Made by a program: the position numbers and the translations under genes | Notes under the pieces: generated by a model | What the model was told of the DNA's origin: nothing | The model's database searches: none | The model's input: the letters and a program-made list of their open reading frames with translations, nothing else | Shown here: positions 6,805 through 15,426 of the stretch, in pieces | Position numbering within the stretch: the first letter of the stretch is position 1 | How the letters are laid out: each line of letters opens with the position of its first letter | DNA from: Desulfobacteraceae bacterium 4572_89 | Lineage (GTDB): Bacteria > Desulfobacterota > Desulfobacteria > Desulfobacterales > Desulfobacteraceae | NCBI GenBank assembly: GCA_002085465.1 | Contig: NBML01000089.1 | Span: 1 to 18,593 of the forward strand | Reading direction: 5' to 3' | DNA length: 18,593 nucleotides

Positions 6805-7740
6805 ATGAAAAAAGCAATTTTCTATTTTATCCTTGTTTCATCCCTGATGTTCAGTCCTACTCTCTGGGCAGGCCAGAAACTTACCCTGATGCTGGACTGG
6901 TTTCCCAATGTAGACCATCTGCCCATTTATGTGGCCCGGGAAATGGGTTATTTCAATGACAATGACATTGAAGTGGACATCATAAGCCCTTCTGAAACCT
7001 CGGATGCTTTAAAACTGGCAGCATCCGGCAACATGGACCTTGCAGTATCCTACCAGCCCCAGACCATTATTGCAGCGGACATGGGACTTCCCGTCAAGGC
7101 TGTGGCACCCCTGGTAATTCATCCCCTTACCACCCTGCTGTTCCTGGATGGAACGGACATCCAGCAGCCTTCGGATCTTTCCGGAAAAAAAATCGGGTAT
7201 ACCGTACCCGGCCTCATGGATGTACTCCTGGCGGCATTTGCAGACATCAACCAGATCCAGGACTATACCCCGGTAAATGTGGGGTTTACCATCCTGCCTT
7301 CCCTGGTATCCAAAAAGGTGGATGCGGTCATGGGGCCCTTTAAAACCTATGAAACCGTGGGCATGGCCCAACACGGGTATACCGCCAGATTTTTTGAACT
7401 GGAGAAATACGGAATCCCGGATTATGAAGAGTTAATTTTTGTATGCGGCCCAAAGGCTTTACAGGAAAAATCAGATGCTGTCCATGGATTTGTAACTGCC
7501 ATTAAAAAAGCCCTGGAATATACCAGGACCAATCCGGAAAAAGCCCTTGCCCTGTATCTGTCTGCCGTGCCCCAGGCAGACAAGAACATTGAAACCCAGG
7601 CCTTTGAACTGACCCGTCCCTATTTTGCCAACGCCCAGGGCCATGACCCCATAAAATGGCAGGTATTTGCCGATTTTGCCCTTGAATACAAACTCATTAA
7701 AAATAAAGTGGATGTAAAAAAACTCATTCACACCTGGTAA
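6805..7740 (+). CDS. thiY: Periplasmic HMP/formylaminopyrimidine-binding protein
   Basis: Substrate-binding protein of the NMT1/THI5-like family, 311 residues. A Sec signal peptide (KK, then a hydrophobic core, predicted cleavage after LWA at about 22) is followed by the family signature LMLDWFPNVDHLPIYVAREM. The family's DLAVSYQPQ and PLTTLLFLDG segments follow, along with a hinge region KIGYTVPGLMDVLL. These proteins deliver HMP or N-formyl-aminomethyl-pyrimidine to ThiXZ. AAGGAAT ahead of the ATG is the ribosome site. The 59-bp AT-rich gap before it shows no terminator. It lacks the extra C-terminal domains of eukaryotic THI5 enzymes. Confidence 0.92.
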   Translation: MKKAIFYFILVSSLMFSPTLWAGQKLTLMLDWFPNVDHLPIYVAREMGYFNDNDIEVDIISPSETSDALKLAASGNMDLAVSYQPQTIIAADMGLPVKAVAPLVIHPLTTLLFLDGTDIQQPSDLSGKKIGYTVPGLMDVLLAAFADINQIQDYTPVNVGFTILPSLVSKKVDAVMGPFKTYETVGMAQHGYTARFFELEKYGIPDYEELIFVCGPKALQEKSDAVHGFVTAIKKALEYTRTNPEKALALYLSAVPQADKNIETQAFELTRPYFANAQGHDPIKWQVFADFALEYKLIKNKVDVKKLIHTW

Positions 7741-7764
7741 AAGTAATTAAAAAGGAGATCTAAA

Positions 7765-8562
7765 ATGAATATCAATCCATCCAGTATCTGGAAAGACATT
7801 GACCTTATCCGGCAAAACAGCCCCCTGGTCCACAATATCACCAATTATGTGGTGATGAATAATACTGCAAATGCCCTGCTGGCCCTGGGTGCATCCCCTG
7901 TCATGGCCCATGCAGAGCCGGAAGTTGAAGACATGGTGAATATTGCCGGAGCCCTGGTCATCAACATGGGCACCCTGAGTGATCCCTGGATCACCTCCAT
8001 GTTCAAGGCTGCGGCCCGGGCAAAACAAAGAAATATCCCAATTGTTCTGGATCCTGTGGGCGTGGGCGCAACCCCATACAGAACTTCCACTGCCAGGGAC
8101 CTGATTCATGCCTCATCCCCTTCCATCATCCGGGGGAACGGCTCGGAAATCATGGCCCTTTGCGAAGAAGATGCAATGACCAAGGGAGTTGACAGCACCA
8201 GTGCATCAGATCTGGCAATTGATTCTGCAAAAATATTGAACCGGGAATTTGGATGCGTGGTCTGCATCACCGGAGAAATAGATTATATTGTTTCAGGAGA
8301 CAACATGATCCTGGTAAAAAACGGGCATGCCATGATGCCAAAGGTGACCGGCCTTGGCTGTACAGCCACGGCCCTTTGCGCTGCCTTTGCAGCCATAAAC
8401 CCTGTCCATGAAATGGCAGCAGCCCATGCCATGGCTGTCATGGGCATTGCAGGGGAGATAGCAGGCACAAATGCCAAGGGCCCTGCCAGCCTCCAGGTCA
8501 ATTTCATTGACACCCTGTACCAATTAACAGAAAAAAATATTCAAGATTATTTTATAGCTTAG
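7765..8562 (+). CDS. thiM: Hydroxyethylthiazole kinase
   Basis: Phosphorylates 4-methyl-5-(2-hydroxyethyl)thiazole for thiamin salvage. 265 residues, the normal length. Visible family motifs are [36 protein letters not shown], the [10 protein letters not shown] phosphate loop, RGNGSEI and the catalytic GLGCTATAL near residue 197. The ribosome site AAGGAGAT precedes the ATG by 8 bases. Followed after 10 bp by thiE. No damage is seen, in contrast to thiZ and thiD in the same operon. Confidence 0.95.
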   Translation: MNINPSSIWKDIDLIRQNSPLVHNITNYVVMNNTANALLALGASPVMAHAEPEVEDMVNIAGALVINMGTLSDPWITSMFKAAARAKQRNIPIVLDPVGVGATPYRTSTARDLIHASSPSIIRGNGSEIMALCEEDAMTKGVDSTSASDLAIDSAKILNREFGCVVCITGEIDYIVSGDNMILVKNGHAMMPKVTGLGCTATALCAAFAAINPVHEMAAAHAMAVMGIAGEIAGTNAKGPASLQVNFIDTLYQLTEKNIQDYFIA

Positions 8563-8572
8563 GAGGATAGAT

Positions 8573-9214
8573 ATGGAGGGCATTTACCTGGTAACAGATG
8601 AGGATTCATGTAAACATCACTCCCTTGAAACTGTGGTGGCAAAGGCTGTGGAAGCAGGGATCTCCTGGGTACAACTCCGGGAAAAAACCGCAGATACCCG
8701 CAGCTTTCTAACCAGGGCACTGGGCCTGAAAGCCATACTCAGACCTGCCCGGGTCCCATTGATCATAAACGACCGTGTGGATATTGCCCTGGCAGCCAAA
8801 GCTGACGGGGTACACATCGGCCAGAGTGACATGCCCTATACAATGGCCAGAAAGATTCTTGGTCCCAGAGCCATAATCGGCCTGTCCGTTGAAACCTGGG
8901 AAGACGTTACCATTGCCCAGGATCTGGATCTGGACTATATCGGGGTGAGTCCCATCTTTCCCACCCCCACCAAAACCGATACCAGGGGTTCCTGGGGACT
9001 TTCCGGCCTTGCAAAGATAAAGGACTATTCCAGGCATCCCCTGGTTGCCATTGGCGGGCTCAATCACTCAAACGCAGAACAGATTGCCAGAGCAGGTGCA
9101 GATTCCATGGCAGTGGTTTCCGCCATATGTTCTGCCCAGGACCCTTATCAAGCGACAAAAACACTTTGTAGAGATTTTGCACAAACCAGAACCCCTAGGG
9201 AGAAGCAATCATGA
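8573..9214 (+). CDS. thiE: Thiamin-phosphate synthase
   Basis: Joins HMP-pyrophosphate and thiazole phosphate to give thiamin phosphate. A 213-residue TIM barrel with all expected loops: [56 protein letters not shown] and VAIGGLN. The strong site AGGAGG overlaps the end of thiM. The gene overlaps the thiD start by 4 bp (ATGA). Intact. Confidence 0.95.
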   Translation: MEGIYLVTDEDSCKHHSLETVVAKAVEAGISWVQLREKTADTRSFLTRALGLKAILRPARVPLIINDRVDIALAAKADGVHIGQSDMPYTMARKILGPRAIIGLSVETWEDVTIAQDLDLDYIGVSPIFPTPTKTDTRGSWGLSGLAKIKDYSRHPLVAIGGLNHSNAEQIARAGADSMAVVSAICSAQDPYQATKTLCRDFAQTRTPREKQS

Positions 9215-9847
9215 AAACCCATTTCAGAACATTGACAATAGCAGGCTCGGACAGCGGTGGCGGGGCAGGTATCCAGGCAGACCTGAAAACCTTTTCAGCC
9301 CTGGGCTGTTTTGGCATGTCTGCAATAACTGCCCTCACGGCCCAGAACACCCGGGTGGTTACAGGCATTTTCCCGGTACCGCCTGAATTCATCGGTCAGC
9401 AGATAGATGCGGTCATGGATGATATTGGAGTTGATGCTGTAAAAATAGGCATGCTCCACTCCCCTGAGGTGATAGAAATGGTGGCCCAAAAACTAAAATA
9501 CTGGAAATGTCCCAATATTGTGGTTGATCCGGTCATGATTTCCAAAAGCGGTGACAAACTGCTCAGGGAAGATGCAGTCCAGGCTCTGAAGGAAAATCTC
9601 ATTCCCCTGGCCGATCTTATTACCCCAAACCTGCCCGAAGCGTCTGTACTCCTGGGCAGGTCCGTTGAAACTTTTGAAGACATGGCCCAGGCTGCCAGGG
9701 ATCTTAGGCATAGCACTTGAAACCGCAGTCAAAAATGCAAAAAATTATATTATTGGGGCCCTTAGGGCAGGTGCTGGCTATCAGACAGGAAAAGGACACG
9801 GTCCTGTCCATCATTTTTACGATCTCTGGCCCAAGAGTACCAGTTAA
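9211..9847 (+). pseudogene. thiD: HMP(-P) kinase, internally deleted and frameshifted
   Basis: Should phosphorylate HMP and HMP-P to HMP-PP, the co-substrate of ThiE. The first frame gives a normal ThiD N-terminus: [57 protein letters not shown] and ITPNLPEASVLLG. It reads off frame after AARDLR and stops at 9720. The C-terminal end is present two frames on, from about 9706: LGIALETAVKNAKNYIIGAL and GKGHGPVHHFY, stopping at 9847. The joint lies at about 9695-9708. Around 60-65 residues are lost, including the NTHGTGCT-type catalytic anion-hole motif, so the gene cannot make an active kinase as read. The surviving parts contain no stops. A second functional thiD elsewhere would be needed for thiamin synthesis. 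Confidence 0.87.
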
Positions 9848-9876
9848 AAACAGATGTGTTCTTAACTTCGGGTTAA

Positions 9877-9920
9877 AAAATCATATCTTTGATGCCCAGT
9901 ATAAAGTGCAATATGATTTT
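9877..9920 (+). terminator. Inverted repeat after thiD, possible terminator
   Basis: AAAATCATAT (9877-9886) and ATATGATTTT (9911-9920) are perfect 10-bp arms with a 24-bp loop, in the 148-bp gap between the convergent thiD and Fe-S reductase genes. The downstream T-rich stretch ATTGATTTTTTAG starts about 10 bp later. The long loop and AT-rich stem make this a weak terminator candidate. Nothing else is seen in the gap. Confidence 0.3.
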
Positions 9921-9995
9921 CTAATAATATTGATTTTTTAGCATGACTTATTCTTATATGATAGACTTTTTGATATGACTTTGTAGTTATTATTT

Positions 9996-10799
9996 TCAAA
10001 TTGCCTGAGAATGGGCAGTTCCACTTCTGGGTGCCTTGAGGCTGCAGGGGACCAGAACCTGGCATTTACCGCAGACATGGGTGTTTTCCCTTAACCCCCT
10101 TAGCTGGTCTGTTTCTTCCAAATTGGATTTAAGACGTTCCCAGCATAATTTCCGGTTGATACCGGATTCAGCAGACACAGCCCCCACAGGACATCTTTCC
10201 ACACAGACCAGACATTTGCCCCCATTTTTGTGGATACATAATTCCTTTTCTGTTACAAGAGGACTGTCACCAAGGTCAGCCTCTGTGACCAGGCTTCCCA
10301 GGCGGCCAGCACATCCCGAGGGAGTAATGAACTGGGCATTTACCCCGAAACGCCCCAGGCCGGAAATATATCCAAGATGTTTGTGAGACCAGCGGGCCAT
10401 GAGTTTTTCAGGATCAAAGTTGTGGGTGGCCGGTACCAGGGCAGAAGCAAATCCAAGACCTTGAAAATAGGACTGGACATGCTCACACAGGCTGTTGATC
10501 AAGCGATTGGTGGCTTCATAGGCATGTCCCCAATTTCTACATGGAATGGAATCCTTGTGATTCTCCTTTGCCAGATCTTTAAAAAAGGGGACGAAAAAGA
10601 CTACCACTGTTTTACCCTTGGCTAAAAGGTCCTTGGGAAGAACATGATCATTGGATGCGATTTTGGGAAGGATATCAAAACGATGGTCAGCCCTTGCTGT
10701 GGCCACCAGGGGGGCCCGCCAGATATTTTTTTCATTATTTTGTTCAGGATAGTCAGAAACATAGGTTTCAATCAAACCTCTTAAATCTTTGACAGTCAT
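9996..10799 (-). CDS. QueG-like [4Fe-4S] reductase (short form)
   Basis: About 267-residue soluble iron-sulfur protein of the kind often annotated as an epoxyqueuosine-reductase-like or reductive-dehalogenase-like protein. The C-terminal half carries a ferredoxin pattern, CIHKNGGKCLVCVERCPVGA, followed by a second cysteine group, CGKCQVLVPC. The middle segment KHLGYISGLGRFGVNAQFIT is the family's G-R-F-G cobalamin/dinucleotide-side signature. I chose ATG at 10799 (MTVKDLRGLIETYV): the earlier in-frame ATG at 10844 lies inside a perfect palindrome and would add an implausible leader. The gene follows etfA on the same strand after 55 bp. True QueG is about 350-380 residues with a corrinoid-binding N-terminus, so queuosine synthesis is unlikely. 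A redox role in the neighbouring demethylation system is only an inference. Confidence 0.7.
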   Translation of the reverse strand: MTVKDLRGLIETYVSDYPEQNNEKNIWRAPLVATARADHRFDILPKIASNDHVLPKDLLAKGKTVVVFFVPFFKDLAKENHKDSIPCRNWGHAYEATNRLINSLCEHVQSYFQGLGFASALVPATHNFDPEKLMARWSHKHLGYISGLGRFGVNAQFITPSGCAGRLGSLVTEADLGDSPLVTEKELCIHKNGGKCLVCVERCPVGAVSAESGINRKLCWERLKSNLEETDQLRGLRENTHVCGKCQVLVPCSLKAPRSGTAHSQAI

Positions 10800-10819
10800 G
10801 TTCACTCGTTTAATGCAAG

Positions 10820-10843
10820 TGCCCGGGATAATTATCCCGGGCA
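10820..10843. repeat. Perfect 24-bp palindrome between etfA and the Fe-S reductase gene
   Basis: Arms TGCCCGGGATAA / TTATCCCGGGCA meet without a loop, 12 bp after the etfA stop. In the direction of etfA transcription no U-tract follows, so it is not a standard terminator. It may be an operator for the reductase gene, or an RNA hairpin that lowers read-through or protects the etf transcript end. It shares the half-site TATCCCGG with the palindrome at 17022-17038. Confidence 0.7.
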
Positions 10844-10854
10844 TCTATTCATTG

Positions 10855-11778
10855 TTACAATTTTTCCGTTAATGCAGGGACAACTTCAAAAATATCCCCC
10901 ACAATACCATAATCACATTTGGTAAAAATTGGCGCATCCTTATCTTCATTTATAGCCACAATCACTTTGGAGGTCTTCATGCCGGCAAAATGCTGGACAG
11001 CTCCTGAAACTCCGCATGCAATATAAAGTTTGGGACTTACGGTTTTTCCGGTCTGGCCCACCTGCATGGTATGGGGTGCATAGCCTGCATCCACAGCTGC
11101 TCTGGAAGCTCCTACGGCTGCACCAATTTTAGAGGCGCAATCTTCCAGCATCTTATAATTTTCAGCTGCCTTGATGGCCCGTCCTCCGGTAACAATCACC
11201 GGAGCTTCAGTAAGATCTATTTTTCCGCCTTCCCCTTTTTTAATCTCCAGAATTTTTACAAGTCCTGGATCTTCCACACCTGGTATAAATTCCAGAATCT
11301 CCCCACTGGCTGGGGCAGCTACCGGTTCAATTACATTGGGACGGATGGTGCATAGAAACAAAGGCCCGTTTACCTTCAGGTTTGCAATGATTTTTCCTGA
11401 AAAATGGGATTTCTTAACAATTTTATCATCAAGATTAACTGCCACGCAATCGGAAACCAGGGGCTGGTCCATGAGGGATGCAAGTCTTGCAAACAGGTCT
11501 TTCCCCTCTGCACTGGCGGTTCCCAGCATAGCAGTGAGATCATATTCCTTAATTGCTGCAGACAAAGCATGGGCAGCAAGATCCGGGCTGCCTGAGCCAA
11601 TCTTGAGCCCTATAATTTTGTCAGCACCATATTCAGCCAGTTTATCCTTAACCGCTGCCGGGTCGGCATCCAAAACAAGTGCATAGATTTCCTGACCAGC
11701 CGCAGCTGTCAAAACACCTAGACTGGTGTCCTTTATCTCATTATTTTCCGTTTCAATTAAAATTCCTGTCCTGGCCAT
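10855..11778 (-). CDS. etfA: Electron transfer flavoprotein alpha subunit
   Basis: FAD-binding subunit of ETF, which accepts electrons from acyl-CoA dehydrogenase- or dimethylglycine-dehydrogenase-type flavoproteins. 307 residues, normal length. The N-terminal domain (LIETENNEIKDTSLGVLTAA) is followed by the C-terminal FAD domain with VTGGRAIK, GAAVGASRAAVDAGYAP, QVGQTGKTVSPKLYIACGVS, GAVQHFAGM, SKVIVAIN and the closing DYGIVGDIFEVVP. Residues for FAD pyrophosphate and isoalloxazine contacts are all there. An AAGGAGAAAAGGAT ribosome region precedes the ATG. It lies 17 bp after the etfB remnant, in the operon of the DMGDH-like enzyme, which is its likely electron donor. Intact, although its obligate partner EtfB is broken. 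Confidence 0.95.
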   Translation of the reverse strand: MARTGILIETENNEIKDTSLGVLTAAAGQEIYALVLDADPAAVKDKLAEYGADKIIGLKIGSGSPDLAAHALSAAIKEYDLTAMLGTASAEGKDLFARLASLMDQPLVSDCVAVNLDDKIVKKSHFSGKIIANLKVNGPLFLCTIRPNVIEPVAAPASGEILEFIPGVEDPGLVKILEIKKGEGGKIDLTEAPVIVTGGRAIKAAENYKMLEDCASKIGAAVGASRAAVDAGYAPHTMQVGQTGKTVSPKLYIACGVSGAVQHFAGMKTSKVIVAINEDKDAPIFTKCDYGIVGDIFEVVPALTEKL

Positions 11779-11795
11779 ATCCTTTTCTCCTTGTT

Positions 11796-12352
11796 TTATA
11801 AAACCTTTTCATCCTCTTTAAGGATTTTGACAAGTTCAGTTACCTGGTCATCCACAGATCCCTGGAGCATTTTTGCTCCAGATCTTTCAGGCACGGTTTC
11901 CAATTTTTCAATGACAACACTGCCGGCTGCTCCATCCACACCAAGGTCAGCCAGATCAATCTCCTGGATCTTTTTTTTCTTGGCCTTCATGATGTCGGGA
12001 AACTTGGGATATCTGGGTTCGTTCAGGCCTTTGGTAGCTCCATGGCTGCTTTTAAAGCCTGGGCAGTAAGGGAAGAATCCAGAAACTGATCATCGATTTT
12101 CACCAGGATGGCCCTGTGGGCTCCCATGGCCATGGCTCCACGAATTGTTGTAACTGCGGCTGCTTTACCAACCGTGACAATAACAACTTCACCACCCTCT
12201 TTTTCCACCAGGCTCACTGCCTCTTCCACCCCGTATTCATCATAGGGGTTGGACACAAATTTGATTTCAGAATCTTCAAATTCTGCATCTCCAGCCAGCT
12301 TGATTGAAGCTGCCGTGTCCGGTACATGTTTTAAACACACACAGATTTTCAT
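11796..12352 (-). pseudogene. etfB: Electron transfer flavoprotein beta subunit, internally deleted and frameshifted
   Basis: The N-terminal frame from 12352 encodes MKICVCLKHVPDTAASIKLA, NPYDEYGVEEAVSL and GAMAMGAHRAILV, to about residue 103. It then goes out of frame and stops at 12023. The normal C-terminus resumes in another frame from about 12045: GATKGLNEPRYPKFPDIMKA, then KKKKIQEIDLADLGV and the tail, to 11796. The joint lies near 12035-12050. Roughly 75-80 residues are missing compared with the usual 255-265, including the AMP-binding and EtfA-interface core. As read, no functional ETF can form. Flanking spacing to etfA and the DMGDH gene is normal, with a good AAGGAAT ribosome site, so operon structure is undisturbed. 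Confidence 0.87.
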
Positions 12353-12366
12353 TTAATTTATTCCTT

Positions 12367-14787
12367 CTAACTTTTCATCTTTTCATTTTTAGGATCATAA
12401 ATCGGCATGGTCACAACTTCTGCCGATCTCAAACGACCCAGGATCTCAACATCCATTTTTGTGCCTGGTTTTGCAAACTCAGGTTTTACATACCCCAGGG
12501 CAATACTTTTTTCCACCCTGTGGCCGTAACCGCCGGAGGATGTCATACCGATTCTCTCATTATCAAGCATGATGGGGTTATATCCCCAGGCATCGGAATC
12601 CTTGGCATCCACAACCAGACATACCAGTTTCAAGGGGATACCAGATTCTTTCTGTTTTTCAATGCCTGATTTACCGATAAACTCCTTGTCCATTTTAACG
12701 GTCCAGGACACATTTGTTTCAAGGGGGGTGTGATGGAGAGTCATTTCACTCTTCCAGGCAAGATACCCCTTTTCCAGGCGCATGGAATCCATGGCATGCA
12801 TTCCGATCATGCGGATATCACTATCAGCACCCGCTTCCATGAGAGCATTGTATACAGCTGTCTGCTGCTGGATGGGATGAAAAATTTCAAATCCCAGCTC
12901 TCCCACATAATTCATGCGGTTAACCCTGCATTTGGTCCTTCCCACATAAATCTCCTGGGAAGTGGAAAATTTAAAAGCATCACCGGAGACATCATTATAG
13001 CTGGCTTTGGCAAGAACCTCTCGGGATTTGGGTCCTGCAAGTACTAAACATCCCATCTGGTAGGTGATATCTTCCATGGCAACACTTCCATCCTTGGGAA
13101 GATTTTCAAGCATCCAGTGCTGATCATGTTTTTTACCCACAGAAGCAGTGACACAGAAAAATTCTTCTTCATTCACCCGGGTAATGGTCATGTCGGATTT
13201 AAAATTTCCATTGTGATCCAGCATGGGGCTCAGGGCAATGCAGCCATCTTTTTCCGGTACTTTCTGGCAGGTCATTTTATTGAGCCATGCCTTGGCGCCT
13301 GATCCTGAAATCTTTGTCTTGGCAAAACGGGTCAGGTCAATTATTCCCACATGGTTCATCATGTGTTTACATTCATTGGCCACATGCTTGAAAGCATTGG
13401 AACGTCTCCAGGAAGGTTCTTCATAGGAATCTTCACCCTTGGGCGGGAAATAATTGGGGCATTCCCAGCCATAATAATCTCCAAATACTGCATTGGCCTG
13501 TTTTTGATATTCATAGATGGGGCTGGTTCTGTTGGGTCTTGCCGCATCCCTGAATTCATTGGGATAAATTGTGGAATAAAGTCTTGGATAGGTATCAGCA
13601 ATTTTTTCCGTATTATATGCCCAATTGGCATGGGAACCATAACGTCTGGAATCCACAGCCCAGAGATCAATTTCCGGCTCACCGTTCATGATCCATCCGG
13701 CAAGAAAGTGACCTATGCCGCCTGCCTGGGTGATACCAAAGCTGTAGCCGCAGGCCTGAAAAAAGTTTTTCAGGGGAGCTGCAGGACCCACCAGTGGATC
13801 TCCATTGGGGGTATAGGTGATGGGACCGGCGGTCACATGTTTGAAACCTGTATCACCCAGGATGGGAAATCTTTCCATGCCAGCCTCAATACAGTCGGAA
13901 ATATTATCAATATCCGGGTTGATCTCTTCCTGGGCATAATCCCATGGTACCCCGTGTTTTTTCCACTGCTGGCCATTGGCTTCGTACATTCCCAGGATCA
14001 GGGAATCCATTTCCTGGCGGAGATAGATGGACTTATCAGGGTCTCGGACAAGGGGCAGCATTGTGTCTGCATCGGCAATGGCATTGATTTTTTCATAAAG
14101 GATATGGGTATGGGCAATGGCAATGGAAGGAATTTCCAGTCCAACCATTTTTGAAACTTCCGGGGCCCAGAGGCCTGCTGCATTGATAACATATTCGCAG
14201 GTAATATCCCCTTTATCCGTCTTTACCAGCCATTCTCCCGAGGGTGTTTCCTCAATACTTTTTACCAGGGTATGAAGGTTCATCTCAACCCCGTGCTGCC
14301 TGGCACCCTTTGCCATGGCCTGGGTAACTGAGTTGGGATCCACATCACCGTCATCGGGCCAGTACAGACCGCCCAGAAGACCTTCTGTATTCATGAACGG
14401 ATGCATTTTCCCGATCTCTTCCGGAGTCACATAACTGACATCCAGACCAAGGCAGCGGTTCATTGAGTAGGCATATCCAAGCTCGTCCATGCGGCCGGGG
14501 TTGTCAGCAGTACGGATGGAACCTGTGGTATGCCATCCTGAAGGCTGTCCGGTTTCTTTTTCCAGTTCCTTGAAGATTTCAATACTCTTCATGTTTACCT
14601 GGGTGCCATAATAATTTGAATGGAAAAAAGACACATTTCCAGCTGCCATCCAGGTGGACCCTGAGGTCAGTTCATGTTTTTCAATCAGGACAACATCATC
14701 CTTCCATCCATATTTTGCCAGGTGGTAGGCCACACTGACACCAATGGCACCGCCACCGATAACAACCGCTCTTGCATTGGTTTTCAT
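12367..14787 (-). CDS. Dimethylglycine/sarcosine dehydrogenase-like FAD oxidoreductase with GcvT domain
   Basis: 806-residue two-domain demethylase, collinear with mitochondrial DMGDH as I recall it. Residues 5-400: FAD-dependent amine oxidase (DAO) domain starting with the Rossmann motif VVIGGGAIGVSVAYHL and including GGLYWPDDGDVDPNSVTQAM, VINAAGLWAPEVSKMVGLEI, VTAGPITYTPNGDPLVGPA and GITQAGGIGHFLAGWI. Residues 400-470: linker domain. Residues 470-800: aminomethyltransferase (GcvT) folate domain with YVGELGFEIFHP and MRLEKGYLAWKSEM. The expected reaction is oxidative N-demethylation of dimethylglycine or sarcosine, with electrons passed to ETF and the one-carbon unit to tetrahydrofolate. The His that carries covalent FAD in mammalian DMGDH (GSTWHAAG) is Met47 here (GSTWMAAG), so FAD should be held non-covalently. 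Ribosome site AAGGAG. It lies directly upstream of etfB-etfA. Confidence 0.9.
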   Translation of the reverse strand: MKTNARAVVIGGGAIGVSVAYHLAKYGWKDDVVLIEKHELTSGSTWMAAGNVSFFHSNYYGTQVNMKSIEIFKELEKETGQPSGWHTTGSIRTADNPGRMDELGYAYSMNRCLGLDVSYVTPEEIGKMHPFMNTEGLLGGLYWPDDGDVDPNSVTQAMAKGARQHGVEMNLHTLVKSIEETPSGEWLVKTDKGDITCEYVINAAGLWAPEVSKMVGLEIPSIAIAHTHILYEKINAIADADTMLPLVRDPDKSIYLRQEMDSLILGMYEANGQQWKKHGVPWDYAQEEINPDIDNISDCIEAGMERFPILGDTGFKHVTAGPITYTPNGDPLVGPAAPLKNFFQACGYSFGITQAGGIGHFLAGWIMNGEPEIDLWAVDSRRYGSHANWAYNTEKIADTYPRLYSTIYPNEFRDAARPNRTSPIYEYQKQANAVFGDYYGWECPNYFPPKGEDSYEEPSWRRSNAFKHVANECKHMMNHVGIIDLTRFAKTKISGSGAKAWLNKMTCQKVPEKDGCIALSPMLDHNGNFKSDMTITRVNEEEFFCVTASVGKKHDQHWMLENLPKDGSVAMEDITYQMGCLVLAGPKSREVLAKASYNDVSGDAFKFSTSQEIYVGRTKCRVNRMNYVGELGFEIFHPIQQQTAVYNALMEAGADSDIRMIGMHAMDSMRLEKGYLAWKSEMTLHHTPLETNVSWTVKMDKEFIGKSGIEKQKESGIPLKLVCLVVDAKDSDAWGYNPIMLDNERIGMTSSGGYGHRVEKSIALGYVKPEFAKPGTKMDVEILGRLRSAEVVTMPIYDPKNEKMKS

Positions 14788-15152
14788 TTTCTATACATCT
14801 CCTTATACTGGGCTGCCACATCCATGACAGCAATGGCCACTGAAGAATGCCAGTTCAAAACACCGGCCTGGATGCCCTTACCTTCAACTGCTTCTGCATA
14901 TGCGCCAGAGGCTTTTGCTGGATCTGACTGGGAATCCACCCATACGGGTTCAATTTTGTAATCTCCCACTGTGGAATCAATGGTATCCAATGCCATTTGA
15001 ACAGAAGCCTTAAACTCTTTACCGGTCTGGGCTGAAGGGCCTGTAAATGGTCCCAGTATACCAACTTTAAGAGTTTTACTGGCCGCAAAGCTCTGACCTG
15101 CAATCAACATTATTGCCACTACAAAAGCAATAATAACTTTTTTTGTACCCAT
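14784..15152 (-). pseudogene. Periplasmic amino-acid-type binding protein (Peripla_BP_6), C-terminal two thirds deleted
   Basis: Begins like a LivK-type ABC binding protein: a signal peptide (GTKKVIIAFVVAIMLIAGQS, cleavage after SFA) followed by LKVGILGPFTGPSAQTGKEF, IEPVWVDSQSDPAKA and GVLNWHSSVAIAVMDVAAQY. After about 121 residues it ends within a few codons in TGA that overlaps the ATG of the next gene, and that gene's ribosome site AAGGAG is part of the fused end. Normal length is about 400 residues. The deletion therefore joined codon 121 to the leader of the DMGDH-like gene and may have removed further transporter genes. ATG at 15152 is chosen because GGAGGA lies ahead of it; a TTG at 15167 falls in that ribosome site. 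The truncated product would be exported but could not fold into two lobes. Confidence 0.83.
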
Positions 15153-15214
15153 GAATCTTTCCTCCAAAAATTAAATAAATTATATGATGAAGCCTACACA
15201 AACAAGGAATACAA

Positions 15215-15230
15215 TGCACTTATTGTACCA
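15215..15230 (-). promoter_or_regulatory. Candidate sigma-54 promoter of the binding protein-DMGDH-etf operon
   Basis: On the minus strand TGGTACAATAAGTGCA has the required GG-N10-GC spacing of -24/-12 promoters (consensus TGGCACGNNNNTTGCA), with one change in the -24 element (T for C) and one in the -12. It would start transcription near 15203, about 50 bp before the ATG. A sigma-54 activator gene lies directly upstream. Confidence 0.55.
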
Positions 15231-15403
15231 GCCCATCATTGATTATTTAATACAAATCAAATTTTCACCTGATAAGAGCGTAAAACCACTATAAAACTGG
15301 AATTATTTTCTAAAAATCTCATAAATTTAAAATTCTATCCAGTTAATTTCCAGGTGATTTTATTTTTAAAAACAGATAAAACAATTCAATTTTTTTGATT
15401 TTT

Positions 15404-15424
15404 ACTGTAAATTATTTTTACAGT
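15404..15424. repeat. AT-rich inverted repeat after the activator gene
   Basis: ACTGTAAA and TTTACAGT form perfect 8-bp arms around a 5-base loop, three bases beyond the activator stop codon. In the activator's direction no U-tract follows; in the plus direction TTTTT follows. It may slow transcription from either side or be an operator-like site. The remaining bases to 15230 are AT-rich and otherwise featureless. Confidence 0.35.
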
Positions 15425-15426
15425 TT

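Noticed and set aside
10800..10844. Start of the Fe-S reductase at the ATG at 10844
   Set aside because: That ATG lies in the end of the perfect palindrome, and the added 15 residues are just its translation; ATG 10799 gives the expected N-terminus.
369..14341. Avoidance of GGATCC in the host sequence
   Set aside because: Four sites were found by eye (369, 3979, 8049, 14336), about what chance predicts for 18.6 kb, so there is no sign of avoidance.
15404..15424. Intrinsic terminator of the sigma-54 activator gene
   Set aside because: The stem is only AT-rich and the T-run is on the wrong side for the minus strand; kept only as an inverted repeat.
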